NCBI RefSeq assembly: GCF_000178115.2
Contig: NC_014828.1
Location: forward strand, 2,741,501-2,805,500
Source: Ethanoligenens harbinense YUAN-3
GTDB lineage: Bacteria; Bacillota; Clostridia; Oscillospirales; Ethanoligenentaceae
Direction of reading: 5' to 3'
Length of the DNA stretch: 64,000 nt
Within the stretch, counting starts at the first letter, position 1, and each line of letters begins with the position of its first letter. The notes beneath the pieces are model-generated. The model saw only the letters and a list, made by a program, of their open reading frames with translations. It made no database searches and was not told where the DNA came from. Positions 51,222-60,063 of the stretch are shown one piece after another. The translations under genes were made by a program, and so were the position numbers.

Positions 51222-52904
51222 TTATCGTTGTCCCCCGGCCACGCGGTTGATCGCAGAAAGAATGCCGCGGATAGACGCGATGGTGATATCGGAATCCAGC
51301 CCCACGCCATAAACGGTGCTGCCATCCGGTGCGCGCAGAGCGATATAGCTCAGTGCCATGGAATCGGAACCTTTGGCAACAGCCTGCTCACTGTACGAGA
51401 GGAAGGTATAGCCCGTCACGCCCGCGGCTTCCACCGCTTTGAAGAAAGCATCCACTGCACCATTGCCCACGGCATCCAGAGGCAGCTCCGCGCCGTCGCG
51501 GACCAACACACCCTCAAACCGCACATGCGGCGCGGCGCCATCTTCACAATGGGCAAACCGGTATTTTTTCAGTGCATACGGCGTGCTGATATTGACATAG
51601 TACCGGTTGAACAGATCAAGCACCGCCTGCGGCAGCAGCTCGGTGCCCGCCTCGTCGCAGGCTTGCTTGACGATGTGGCCGAAATCCGGGTGCATGGCTT
51701 TGGGCAGTTCATAGCCGTAAACCGACTGCATGACGAACGCCGCGCCGCCCTTGCCGGACTGGCTGTTGATGCGGATGATCGGTTCGTAGGCGCGCCCCAC
51801 GTCGGCCGGGTCCAGAGGCAGATACGGCACCTCCCAATAGGGGGAGTTCGTCTCCCGCATATAGGCCTCGCCTTTGTTGATGGCATCCTGATGGGAACCG
51901 GAAAACGCAGTGAACACCAGGTCGCCCGCATAGGGGTGGCGGGGATGCACCTCCATTTTGGTGCACCGCTCATAAACCTCGCGTACATGGCGGATGTTGC
52001 TGAAATCCAGCTCGGGGTCGATGCCCTGTGTAAACATATTCAGCGCCACCGTAACGATGTCCAGATTGCCGGTGCGCTCCCCGTTGCCGAAGAGCGACCC
52101 TTCCACGCGCTCCGCACCGGCCAGCAGCCCCAATTCCGCCGCCGCCACGCCGGTGCCGCGGTCGTTGTGCGGGTGCAGGCTGATGATGGCGTTTTCGCGG
52201 TGCGGCAGGTGGGTGATGAAATATTCGATCTCATCCGCATAGATATTGGGCATGCAGCACTCCACCGTGTGCGGCAGGTTGAGGATGATCTTGTTCTCCG
52301 GCGCGGCTCCCAGCTCCTCCATTACCCTTGTGCAGATGGCCACGGCATTTTCCGGCTCGGTGCCCGAAAAGCTCTCGGGCGAATATTCATACCGGATATG
52401 CGTGCCCTGGTCCACCTCGGCGGCCAGCGTGCGGATAAGCCTGGCCCCCTGCACGGCAATGTCGATGATGCCGTCCATATCCTTTTTGAACACAACTTTG
52501 CGCTGGAGCGTGGATGTGGAATTATACAGGTGGATGATGACGTTCTTGGCGCCCCGGATGGCCTCGAACGTTTTGCGGATGAGGTGCTCGCGTGCCTGCA
52601 CCAGCACCTGGATGGTTACATCATCCGGGATGTGGCCGCCCTCGATGAGGGTGCGGATGATCTCATACTCCGTTTCGGACGCGGACGGGAACCCCACCTC
52701 GATTTCCTTGAACCCGACCTCCACCAGCAAGTGGAACATCTCCAGTTTTTCGGCGAGGTTCATCGGCTGCACCAGCGCCTGATTGCCGTCGCGCAGGTCC
52801 ACGCTGCACCACGCGGGCGCGTGCGTGATGGTGCGCGTGGGCCAGAGACGCTTGGTCATGGGCACCCCCGGAAACGGGACGTACTTTTGGTAAGACGGTT
52901 TCAT
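51222..52904 (-). CDS. leuA: 2-isopropylmalate synthase, long (yeast/actinobacterial-type) form
   Basis: The enzyme makes 2-isopropylmalate, the first step of leucine synthesis. The protein, about 560 residues, opens VPFPGVPMTKRLWPTRTITH with PAWCSVDLRDGNQALVQPMN, as in the longer LeuA class, and has ISLHPHNDRGTGVAAAELGL, SLFGNGERTGNLDIVTVALN and a C-terminal regulatory LeuA dimer domain (from about 440). The start is ATG 52904 behind AGGAGG. It is preceded by a T-box leader. No leuB, leuC or leuD lies nearby. Confidence 0.95.
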   Translation of the reverse strand: MKPSYQKYVPFPGVPMTKRLWPTRTITHAPAWCSVDLRDGNQALVQPMNLAEKLEMFHLLVEVGFKEIEVGFPSASETEYEIIRTLIEGGHIPDDVTIQVLVQAREHLIRKTFEAIRGAKNVIIHLYNSTSTLQRKVVFKKDMDGIIDIAVQGARLIRTLAAEVDQGTHIRYEYSPESFSGTEPENAVAICTRVMEELGAAPENKIILNLPHTVECCMPNIYADEIEYFITHLPHRENAIISLHPHNDRGTGVAAAELGLLAGAERVEGSLFGNGERTGNLDIVTVALNMFTQGIDPELDFSNIRHVREVYERCTKMEVHPRHPYAGDLVFTAFSGSHQDAINKGEAYMRETNSPYWEVPYLPLDPADVGRAYEPIIRINSQSGKGGAAFVMQSVYGYELPKAMHPDFGHIVKQACDEAGTELLPQAVLDLFNRYYVNISTPYALKKYRFAHCEDGAAPHVRFEGVLVRDGAELPLDAVGNGAVDAFFKAVEAAGVTGYTFLSYSEQAVAKGSDSMALSYIALRAPDGSTVYGVGLDSDITIASIRGILSAINRVAGGQR

Positions 52905-52948
52905 CCTGCAAGTTCCTCCTTTATGATGGTTGACGGGCAAACGGGCGC

Positions 52949-53208
52949 AAAAAATCCCCGCCCCACGCAGGGGCGAGGAAAACTTCCACGCGGTACCACC
53001 CTGATTCGGCGGCAAGCTGCCGCCCTTTACAGGCCTCTAACAAGGCCCGGCGCGCTAACGTGCACCACACGTCCGCCCCTCATCGGGACGGCGACTCCGG
53101 GATGAGCTATCCACCTCTGCCGCTTTGCCCGCTCACACCAGCCGCGGGCTCTCTGAAAAACGGGCGAAGGTCTTTTTCCCTTCATGGTCTTTTTGAGTCT
53201 ACGATATT
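52949..53208 (-). ncRNA. T-box leader of leuA (Leu specifier CUC)
   Basis: The minus-strand leader has the Stem I pattern AGAGAGCCC...GGTGTGAGCGGG, a probable specifier loop GGATAGCTCATCC containing CTC (Leu), and the antiterminator T-box AATCAGGGTGGTACCGCG (about 52990-53007). The terminator GCCCC-tgcgt-GGGGC ends in TTTTTT (52949-52975). Uncharged tRNA-Leu should let transcription enter leuA. Confidence 0.92.
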
Positions 53209-53214
53209 GTCTTT

Positions 53215-53243
53215 ATCATATCAACGCCCGACATGGTTGTCAA
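53215..53243 (-). promoter_or_regulatory. Promoter of the T-box/leuA unit
   Basis: TTGACA (53238-53243) and TATGAT (53215-53220) on the minus strand are 17 nt apart. Confidence 0.88.
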
Positions 53244-53272
53244 GCACTTTTTACGGCAACCGCGCGCACCGC

Positions 53273-53965
53273 TCACCTGCGGGGCTTCTTATCACTGTCC
53301 GTAATGAGGCGGATGACATCGTCATACAGCGCGTCCATACTGGTGGAAAGCCGCTTGTTGCAGTGATAATTGCCAAAGATCCAGCGCGCAAACCGGCATT
53401 TTTCCCGGATATGGTCGAGATAAACATGGAACGCATTGAGCTCGCCTTCATCCCGTACCAGCATCCGGCGCACGCTCGACGGCGCTTCGTAGGTGAAGAT
53501 ATAATCCACCTGCCAGTCGTTGGCCACCAGGTTCTCAATGCCCGTGCGCATCTCCTCTTCGTTGGGTATCTCCTGCGGCCACCAGCCTTTGCCGGGCTCG
53601 CGCATGTCGCGGTCTTCGCTCTCGCCGCCGCCGAAGGTGAACACCTTCTTGCCGTCGATGGTATAAACCTGGCCGCGCATCAGATGCATCACATTGCCTC
53701 CGACGACCTGCACATCTCCGCCGTTCCATTGCTCGACGGGATACGATCCCAACAGGTCGAAATTTTCATGCGCGCCGTCCACAAACAGGATGGGGTGTTT
53801 GGATTTTCCGAGCTTCTCCAGCGTTTTCTTTTCTTCCGGGCTGCCGTCCCAAATCATGCCGAAATCGCCGCACACCACCACAAAATCTTCTTTTTTCACC
53901 CGGCCGAACGGACGGCTTTCAAAATCACGCAGATCCGCGTGCACATCACCGGTTACAAAAAGCAT
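53273..53965 (-). CDS. Metallophosphoesterase-family protein with altered metal ligands
   Basis: The protein, about 230 residues, has the calcineurin-like fold motifs GDVHAD (4-11 region) and CGDFGMIWDG (about 32-41). Later motifs are changed: the expected GNHE is GAHE (about 64), the THTAP type is TYEAP (about 157) and the GHYH type is GNYH (about 197). These positions normally bind the second metal. It may be inactive or use another mechanism. The start is ATG 53965 after GAGGGAA; the frame stays open upstream inside alr. It lies about 65 nt after alr on the same strand. Confidence 0.8.
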   Translation of the reverse strand: MLFVTGDVHADLRDFESRPFGRVKKEDFVVVCGDFGMIWDGSPEEKKTLEKLGKSKHPILFVDGAHENFDLLGSYPVEQWNGGDVQVVGGNVMHLMRGQVYTIDGKKVFTFGGGESEDRDMREPGKGWWPQEIPNEEEMRTGIENLVANDWQVDYIFTYEAPSSVRRMLVRDEGELNAFHVYLDHIREKCRFARWIFGNYHCNKRLSTSMDALYDDVIRLITDSDKKPRR

Positions 53966-54029
53966 GTCTGATTCCCTCTTACAGTATGTAAAGATGAACG
54001 GTCCTGCGGCAGCGGCAAAACAAAGACTT

Positions 54030-55211
54030 TTAAGGCAAAATGTAGTTGAGTTTGCCGACCTGCCGGCCGCCCTTGAAGAACACCCGGGGCACCCGCTTGC
54101 CGATGAGGCAGGCAGTCTCATAATTGATGGTGCCCATCTGCGCGGCGATCTCCTCCATGGAGACCGTTTCGCCGCCGTCCCGCCCAATGACGGTGACCAC
54201 ATCGCCGCTCTGCGCGTTGGGGATGTCGGTCACGTCGGCCATGCACTGGTCCATGCAGACGCGGCCGACAATGCGCGCGCGTTTGCCGTGGATGAGCACG
54301 TCCGCCCGGTCGGAAAGGCTGCGCGCATACCCGTCCGCGTAGCCGATGGGCAGCGTGCCCACCCGGCGCGCCGACGGCGTGCGGTAGATCATGCCGTAGC
54401 TCACGGGTGTGCCGGGCGTAAGCGTCTTGGTCTGGAACAGCATGGTCTTGAGCGCCATGGCCGGCTGCAGTTCAATGGGCAGCGGCATGCCCACCGCGGG
54501 CGTCAACCCATAGAGGATGATGCCGGGGCGCACCATGTCGAGCTGCATTTCGGGATAATTGAGCAACCCCGCACTGTTGCAGCAGTGACGCAGCGAAAAG
54601 CGCAGCCCCTGCTCCTCCAGCAGCGCGACGGCACGGATAAACCGCTCAAACTGCGTGCGGGTAAACGGGTTGCCCGGCTCATCCGAAACGGCAAAGTGCG
54701 TAAACACCCCGTCAATGCGCAGGTTCGGCAACGCGGCCGCCGCGGCACCGTCCTGCAGCAGAGCAGGCGCATCCTCTTCACCGTGGAACAGAAACCCGAT
54801 GCGGGACATACCGGTGTCCAGTTTAAGGTGCACATCCACCGTGCCGCCCGCTTCTTTCGCGGCGGCGCTGAGCTGCTCCCCATATTCCATGCTGAACAGC
54901 GTCTGTGTGACGCGCTGTTTGATGAGCATGCCCGCAAACTCGGGCGGCGTGTAGCCCAGAATGAGGATGGGCTTTTCAATGCCCGCGATGCGCAGCTGCT
55001 CCGCTTCTTCTATATTGGAAACGCCGAACCAGTCCGTGCCGGCGTCGTCAAACGCTTTTGCTACAAAAGGCGCGCCATGCCCGTAGCCATCAGCCTTGAC
55101 GATGGTCATGATCTTGCTCTGCGGGGACACATACGCCCGAATGGCAAGGTAATTCGCTTCTATTTTATCCAGGTCGACTTCCGCCCAGGTACGCTTTAAA
55201 AAATCAGACAT
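54030..55211 (-). CDS. alr: Alanine racemase
   Basis: The PLP enzyme makes D-alanine for the cell wall. The protein, about 393 residues, has RTWAEVDLDKIEANYLAIRA, the PLP Lys in MTIVKADGYGHG (about 39), TGMSRIGF, the catalytic Tyr segment TPVSYGMIYRT and IVGRVCMDQCMADVTDIP. The start is ATG 55211 behind GGAGG. It is co-directed with the phosphoesterase gene. Confidence 0.96.
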   Translation of the reverse strand: MSDFLKRTWAEVDLDKIEANYLAIRAYVSPQSKIMTIVKADGYGHGAPFVAKAFDDAGTDWFGVSNIEEAEQLRIAGIEKPILILGYTPPEFAGMLIKQRVTQTLFSMEYGEQLSAAAKEAGGTVDVHLKLDTGMSRIGFLFHGEEDAPALLQDGAAAAALPNLRIDGVFTHFAVSDEPGNPFTRTQFERFIRAVALLEEQGLRFSLRHCCNSAGLLNYPEMQLDMVRPGIILYGLTPAVGMPLPIELQPAMALKTMLFQTKTLTPGTPVSYGMIYRTPSARRVGTLPIGYADGYARSLSDRADVLIHGKRARIVGRVCMDQCMADVTDIPNAQSGDVVTVIGRDGGETVSMEEIAAQMGTINYETACLIGKRVPRVFFKGGRQVGKLNYILP

Positions 55212-55335
55212 GCGGTTTCCTCCGGTTTGGCCGTGAAACGCGGCAGAAATGGATACGCCCCGCCCATACAGACTGCGGACGCATATACAATTATAGCCTG
55301 TGGCGCACAAAAAGCAACCGCTTTCACCGAATTCA

Positions 55336-55365
55336 CACAAAAGCGGAGACATCTCCGTTTTTGTG
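55336..55365. repeat. Inverted repeat in the alr/prsA intergenic region
   Basis: CACAAAAGCGGAGA and TCTCCGTTTTTGTG form arms with 13 of 14 matching positions and a 2-nt centre. Read on the plus strand it resembles a terminator (CGGAGA-CA-TCTCCG then TTTTT), yet no plus-strand gene lies before it. It may be an operator between two divergent genes. Confidence 0.6.
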
Positions 55366-55374
55366 CCGAGGCGG

Positions 55375-55403
55375 TGGACAAGCCTGCCAAATCATAGTAT
55401 ACT
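55375..55403 (+). promoter_or_regulatory. Promoter of the PrsA-like gene
   Basis: TGGACA (55375-55380) and TATACT (55398-55403) are 17 nt apart, 35 nt before the start codon. Confidence 0.75.
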
Positions 55404-55437
55404 GTTGATTGATGTATGAACTACCGGGAGGATCGTT

Positions 55438-56454
55438 ATGAAGAAGCATTGGACCAAAGCAGCAGCTTTTCTGGTTGCCTGCACGCTCGCGCTCGGCCTG
55501 ACAGGCTGCGCCGACACGCTGTGGGTGATGAAGACCGATAAGATCACCGTGCCCACCGGCGTCTACCTCTATTACCTGCTCAGCGCGCGCAGCGAAGCGC
55601 AGTCGAAAACTTCCTCCAGCACTTCCTCCAGCACCTCTTCCGGTTCATCGGTCGACTGGTCGAAGAAGATCGACGGGAAAGATGCCAAAACCTGGGCCGA
55701 CAACGAGGCCGTGAAAAACACGCGGGAACTTTTGGCCGCCGAATCGCTCTGCACCCAGAAGAAAATCACCCTGGCCGCAGATGAAAAAAGCCAGGTGACT
55801 TCTTATGCGCAGAACATGATGAGCTCCTATACCGTGTTAAAGAACAACGGCATCGCCGAGGCGTCCATGAAGCGCGTGCTGGCCTACAACCAGTATCTCA
55901 AGGACAAGCTGTTCCAGTCCTATTACGGCACGGGCGGCTCGGAAGCTGTTTCGGACGCCGACCTGAAAGACTATTACACCAAGAACTTCGTGCAGATCAA
56001 GCAGATCTTTTTCAGCACCCAGGACGACAGCGGCAACGCCCTATCCACCACCGACCAGCAGGCCAAGAAGAAAAAGGCCGACAACATTTTCGGGCAGATC
56101 AACGCCGATCGTTCCAATTTCACCGCGCTGATGGACGCCAACAACGAGGACCCCGGCATGCAGTCCAGCCCGGACGGCTATGTGTTCGGAAAATCGGAGG
56201 ACTTCGTGCAGGTGTTCAAGGACACGGCGTTCTCCATGAAGGTGGGCGACGTCAAACTCATCCAGTCCAGCCTGGGCTACCACATCCTGTATAAAGTGGC
56301 GCTCGACCCGAACAAGTTCGATTCGGTCAAATCCGACGTGCTTACCGATATGAAAAACCCGGCGTTTCTGAAGATGCTGGACAATTACAAGGGGATCACG
56401 GTCAACAACAGCACCATCAGCCGCTACGACGTCACCAATGTGAAAGATTCCTGA
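55438..56454 (+). CDS. PrsA-like peptidyl-prolyl isomerase lipoprotein
   Basis: The 338-residue lipoprotein has a signal with lipobox LTGC (MKKHWTKAAAFLVACTLALG then LTGCA; Cys 24). A Ser/Thr-rich stretch (about 60-75), a SurA-like helical part, and a parvulin-type domain follow (VQIKQIFFSTQDDSGNALST; YVFGKSEDFVQVFKDTAFSM; VGDVKLIQSSLGYHILYKV). It probably helps exported proteins fold outside the membrane. GGGAGG precedes the ATG. It has its own promoter and terminator. Confidence 0.87.
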   Translation: MKKHWTKAAAFLVACTLALGLTGCADTLWVMKTDKITVPTGVYLYYLLSARSEAQSKTSSSTSSSTSSGSSVDWSKKIDGKDAKTWADNEAVKNTRELLAAESLCTQKKITLAADEKSQVTSYAQNMMSSYTVLKNNGIAEASMKRVLAYNQYLKDKLFQSYYGTGGSEAVSDADLKDYYTKNFVQIKQIFFSTQDDSGNALSTTDQQAKKKKADNIFGQINADRSNFTALMDANNEDPGMQSSPDGYVFGKSEDFVQVFKDTAFSMKVGDVKLIQSSLGYHILYKVALDPNKFDSVKSDVLTDMKNPAFLKMLDNYKGITVNNSTISRYDVTNVKDS

Positions 56455-56474
56455 CACCGCCGCATGTTTTCCGG

Positions 56475-56513
56475 AAGCGGGTGTTTGCCATTTGGGTAAA
56501 CACCCGCTTTTAT
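56475..56513. terminator. Bidirectional terminator between the PrsA-like gene and rsmE
   Basis: AAGCGGGTGTTT and AAACACCCGCTT form a 12-bp hairpin, followed by TTTAT on the plus strand. rsmE ends just beyond it on the other strand. Confidence 0.88.
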
Positions 56514-56521
56514 GCTGTTAT

Positions 56522-57241
56522 TTACAGGTTGCCTGTGGCGTACATGATGACCGACAGCACGCAGAGCGGCGCCGTTTCGGTGCGCAGGATGCGCGGCCCC
56601 AGCGTGCAGACGCGCACACCCAGTTCCCCCGCCAGCGCGACTTCCTCATCTGCAAAGCCGCCTTCCGGTCCGATGCAGACGCCGATCTCCCGCACGCCGT
56701 TCCATACGCCGAGATGCGCATCACCGCCCTTTTCATAAAACAGCACGCCGCGCTCCATACCGGCCAGTTCCCGGGCGGCCGCGGAAAAATCCACCGCTTC
56801 GCCCACCACCGGCAGCCGCCCACGTCCGCTCTGCTTGGCCGCCTCGGCGGCGATCTTCTGCCAGCGGGCCGTCTTTTTGGCCAGCGTGGCCCTGTCCGGG
56901 CGGGAGACACAGCGCGCCGTCAGCACGGGCACGACGCGGCTCACGCCGAGCTCCACGGATTTCTGCACGATCAGTTCCATCTTGTCCGCTTTGGGCAGCC
57001 CCTGAAACAGCGTGACATGCACGCTCGGTTCGGCGATGGTGGGCCGCTTCTCCAGCACGCGCAGCTCCACCGCGTCTGGCGCAGCGGACAGAATTTCGCA
57101 AAGGTAGTCGCTCCCCGCCAGATCGCAGACCGTCAGTTTGTCACCCGGCCGCATGCGCAGCACCCGCGCGATATGCGCGGCATCCGCACCGGTGATGCAT
57201 CCGTGTGTTTCGTCCACATCCTGCGTGAAAAAACGCGGCAT
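56522..57241 (-). CDS. rsmE: 16S rRNA m3U1498 methyltransferase
   Basis: The SPOUT-class enzyme methylates U1498 of 16S rRNA. The protein, about 239 residues, starts MPRFFTQDVD and has HIARVLRMRPGDKLTVCDLA, QGLPKADKMELIVQKSVELG, the SAM-site segment IGVCIGPEGGFADEEV and LGPRILRTETAPL. The start is ATG 57241, 4 nt after prmA. The prmA-rsmE pair is common in Firmicutes. Confidence 0.96.
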   Translation of the reverse strand: MPRFFTQDVDETHGCITGADAAHIARVLRMRPGDKLTVCDLAGSDYLCEILSAAPDAVELRVLEKRPTIAEPSVHVTLFQGLPKADKMELIVQKSVELGVSRVVPVLTARCVSRPDRATLAKKTARWQKIAAEAAKQSGRGRLPVVGEAVDFSAAARELAGMERGVLFYEKGGDAHLGVWNGVREIGVCIGPEGGFADEEVALAGELGVRVCTLGPRILRTETAPLCVLSVIMYATGNL

Positions 57242-57245
57242 CCCT

Positions 57246-58211
57246 TCACCCCTTTTTGCAGCACAGGCAGTGCCAGCCTTTTTCCTCGTCTTCCTCCACG
57301 GGGAACAGCCGGTGCCCGGCCAGCGCCTGCGCCACCTCGTCCCGCCGACCCTCGATGATGCCGGAGGTGACGAGCACGCCGTCCGACGCCAGCACCCGCG
57401 CGATGAACGGCGCCAGCCCGATGATGACGTCCGCCACGATGTTGGCAAACACCAGATCGTACCCCGCGCCCACACGCGCGCGAAGCATGTCGTCGGTCAG
57501 CACATCACCCGTATAGACCTCCAGCACCTCCTCGGGAATGCCGTTGAGCGCCGCGTTTTCAAGCACCGTGTCCCGCGCGATGGGGTCGATATCCACCGCC
57601 GTGGCTTTCTCCGCGCCGAGCAACAGGGAGATAAGCGAAAGAATGCCGCTGCCGCACCCGAGGTCGAGCACCTGCGCGCCCTTGCGGACATAGCGCTGCG
57701 CCGCCTGCACACAGAGACGGGTGGTCTCATGCGTGCCGGTGCCAAACGTCATGCCGGGATTGATGGAAAAGACCGTATAGCCCTGCACCTCCTCCGAGAG
57801 CGGCTCCCATGCGGGCCGGATGAGCACATTGCCTACCGGCGTGGGTTTGAAATACTTCTTCCAGTTATTGGCCCAGTCCTCTTCCGAAACATGGACCGTT
57901 TCCAATGTCAGCCGGCCGTAGGCATGCGCGCCGTCCTGCGCGCGCATGGCGTCCATCTCCTGCCGGATGGCCTGCACCGTCTGCGGTGCCGTGAGAACCG
58001 GCAGATACGCTTTGATTTTGGTCTCGCCCGCCATTTTTTCACGCAGCTCGTTGTCCACATAGTCCCAGTATTGCCGGTTGTTCTCCAGAAACTCGTTGAA
58101 ATCGGTTTCGTCCTCGATCTCCACACCGGTGATGCCGAGCAGGCAGAGCCTTGCCGTGACGGCCTCCTCGCCCGCATGCGTACTGTAGATCGTTACCTGT
58201 GTATAGTCCAT
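57246..58211 (-). CDS. prmA: Ribosomal protein L11 methyltransferase
   Basis: PrmA methylates ribosomal protein L11. The protein, about 321 residues, has the N-terminal substrate domain (VSEEDWANNWKKYFKPTPVG), the FGTGTHETTRLCVQ motif, the SAM-binding VLDLGCGSGILSL (about 185-197) and the FANIVADVI motif. The start is ATG 58211 with GGAG upstream. It shares a transcript with rsmE. Confidence 0.96.
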   Translation of the reverse strand: MDYTQVTIYSTHAGEEAVTARLCLLGITGVEIEDETDFNEFLENNRQYWDYVDNELREKMAGETKIKAYLPVLTAPQTVQAIRQEMDAMRAQDGAHAYGRLTLETVHVSEEDWANNWKKYFKPTPVGNVLIRPAWEPLSEEVQGYTVFSINPGMTFGTGTHETTRLCVQAAQRYVRKGAQVLDLGCGSGILSLISLLLGAEKATAVDIDPIARDTVLENAALNGIPEEVLEVYTGDVLTDDMLRARVGAGYDLVFANIVADVIIGLAPFIARVLASDGVLVTSGIIEGRRDEVAQALAGHRLFPVEEDEEKGWHCLCCKKG

Positions 58212-58241
58212 AGCTTTTTGCTCCGTTTGTTCGTTTTTTCG

Positions 58242-58270
58242 ATTATACCACAAATGAAAGGGAAACAAAA
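58242..58270 (-). promoter_or_regulatory. Candidate promoter of prmA-rsmE
   Basis: TATAAT (58242-58247) on the minus strand lies 31 nt before prmA. The best -35 at 17 nt is TTTTGT (58265-58270), which is weak. Confidence 0.5.
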
Positions 58271-58298
58271 ACGGCAGTACCGCAGGAAAACGCCGCAG

Positions 58299-58330
58299 AA
58301 AAACGGGGCGGATGCCGCCGCATCCGCCCC
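58299..58330 (-). terminator. Terminator after the hydrogenase operon
   Basis: On the minus strand GGGGCGGATGC and GCATCCGCCCC pair around a 4-nt loop and are followed by GTTTTT. Confidence 0.9.
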
Positions 58331-58371
58331 GCAGCCGGAAACCGTGCCGGTCTTCGTCGGAAAAATCCTTT

Positions 58372-60060
58372 TCAGTGCCGTCCGCGATGCAGCCGGTGAT
58401 GGTTCTCGCCCAGCACATCGCCGTAGACCTTGGAAAGCACCGGGTTTTCCTGTGAACGGCGGATCTGTGTCTCGCTGTCCGCCTGATACAGCCCTTTGGC
58501 GCGCGCGGCACGCGTCTCCGCCGCCTGCGGGCCCGGCTGCCCGCCGCCGCCGATGCAGCCGCCCGGGCAGGCCATCACTTCCACGAAATCATACTGCCGC
58601 CTGCCCGCCTGCATATCTTGAATGAGCTGTTCGGCATTACGCAGGCCGTGCACCACCGCCACGCGCAGTTCCCGGCCGTCCACCGCGGCGGACGCTTCTT
58701 TTACGCCTTCCATGCCGCGCACACCGGTGAACGCCACCTGTTGAAGCGTGTCGTGGCCGCTGTCGGCGGCCAAATTGCGCAGCACCGCTTCGGTGACGCC
58801 GCCCGTCACGCCGAAAATCACCCCGGCGCCGCTGGTCAGGCCAAACGGCATATCCGGACCTTCGGATTCCAGCGCGGCAAAGTCGATGCCGCCCTCACGG
58901 ATCATCTGCGCGATCTCCTGCGTGGTGAGCACGACGTCGATATCCTTGCCGATCTCCGTGACCATTTCATCCCAGCCGGCCTCAAGCTTTTTGCCCGTGC
59001 AGGGCATGACCGCCACGCTGAAGGTCTTTTTGCCTTCCGCCGTGTCTTTGCCGCTGAAATAATCACGCAGCACAGCGCCGAACATGCCCATAGGCGAGCG
59101 GCAGGTCGAGATATTCTCCGCAAGCTCCGGGTGCCGGTTGCGCGCGTAAGTGACCCAGCCGGGGCAGCAGGAGGTGAACATCGGGAACCTGCCGCCGTTC
59201 TGCAGGCGGTCGAGCAGCTCATTGCCTTCCTCCGTCACGGTCAGGTCGGCGCCGAGGCCGGTGTCATACACTTCATCGAAACCGAGCATGCGCATGGCGG
59301 CGACCAGCTTGCCTAATGTGACTTCGCCGGGTTCCATGCCGAATTCCTCGCCGATGGCCACCCGCACGGCGGGGGCGATCTGCGCCACCACGCGGGTCTG
59401 CGGATCTTGCAGCGCCTTCCACGCGCGGGCGGTGTCGTCCCGCACGGTGATGGCGCCGGTGGGGCACACGCCGGCGCACTGGCCGCAGCCCACGCAACCC
59501 ACATCGCCAAGGCTGCGGTGAAACGCGGTGGTCACTTCCATATCCGAGCCGCGATAGGCGAACGCCAGCGCGCCCACGCCCTGCACCTCGGCGCACATAC
59601 GCACGCAATCGCCGCAGAGGATGCACTTCTGCGGGTCGCGCAGGATGGCCGGGCTGCTGGTATCGAGCGGGAGGTCGCGCACCTCCTGCCGGAAGCGCAC
59701 CTTGCGCACACCGAAGCGCAGCGCCAGCTCCTGCAGCTTGCAGGAACCGTTCTTTTCGCAGGTGGTGCAGTCGCGGTTATGATTGGAGAGCAGCAGCTCC
59801 AGAATCATCCGGCGGTATTTGCGCAAACGCTCGGTGTTGGTGCGGATCTCCATACCGGGTTTGGGCGGCGTGGAACAGGCGGCCATGGTGCGGCCGCGGC
59901 TGTCTTCCACCGTGCACATGCGGCACGCGCCGTACACGCTCATGCAGGAATAATAGCAGAAGGTCGGCAGGTCGATCCCGGCCTTGCGCACCACTTCCAA
60001 CAGGTTCTTCTCGCCGTCCAGTTCCACCCGGCGGCCGTCGATTACAATACTGTCCTTCAT
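58372..60060 (-). CDS. hydA: [FeFe] hydrogenase catalytic subunit (HydA/HndD type)
   Basis: The 562-residue subunit carries the H-cluster that makes or takes up H2. An N-terminal [2Fe-2S] domain (CYYSCMSVYGACRMC, C about 64) leads into the His-Cys cluster (HNRDCTTCEKNGSC) and two [4Fe-4S] motifs (CILCGDCVRMC; CVGCGQCAGVC). The H-cluster motifs are complete: L1 TSCCPGW, L2 MPCTGKK, L3 EVMACPGGCIGGGGQP. It is the last gene of a three-gene operon with NuoF- and NuoE-like partners, as in bifurcating HydABC enzymes. Confidence 0.96.
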   Translation of the reverse strand: MKDSIVIDGRRVELDGEKNLLEVVRKAGIDLPTFCYYSCMSVYGACRMCTVEDSRGRTMAACSTPPKPGMEIRTNTERLRKYRRMILELLLSNHNRDCTTCEKNGSCKLQELALRFGVRKVRFRQEVRDLPLDTSSPAILRDPQKCILCGDCVRMCAEVQGVGALAFAYRGSDMEVTTAFHRSLGDVGCVGCGQCAGVCPTGAITVRDDTARAWKALQDPQTRVVAQIAPAVRVAIGEEFGMEPGEVTLGKLVAAMRMLGFDEVYDTGLGADLTVTEEGNELLDRLQNGGRFPMFTSCCPGWVTYARNRHPELAENISTCRSPMGMFGAVLRDYFSGKDTAEGKKTFSVAVMPCTGKKLEAGWDEMVTEIGKDIDVVLTTQEIAQMIREGGIDFAALESEGPDMPFGLTSGAGVIFGVTGGVTEAVLRNLAADSGHDTLQQVAFTGVRGMEGVKEASAAVDGRELRVAVVHGLRNAEQLIQDMQAGRRQYDFVEVMACPGGCIGGGGQPGPQAAETRAARAKGLYQADSETQIRRSQENPVLSKVYGDVLGENHHRLHRGRH

Positions 60061-60063
60061 GCT

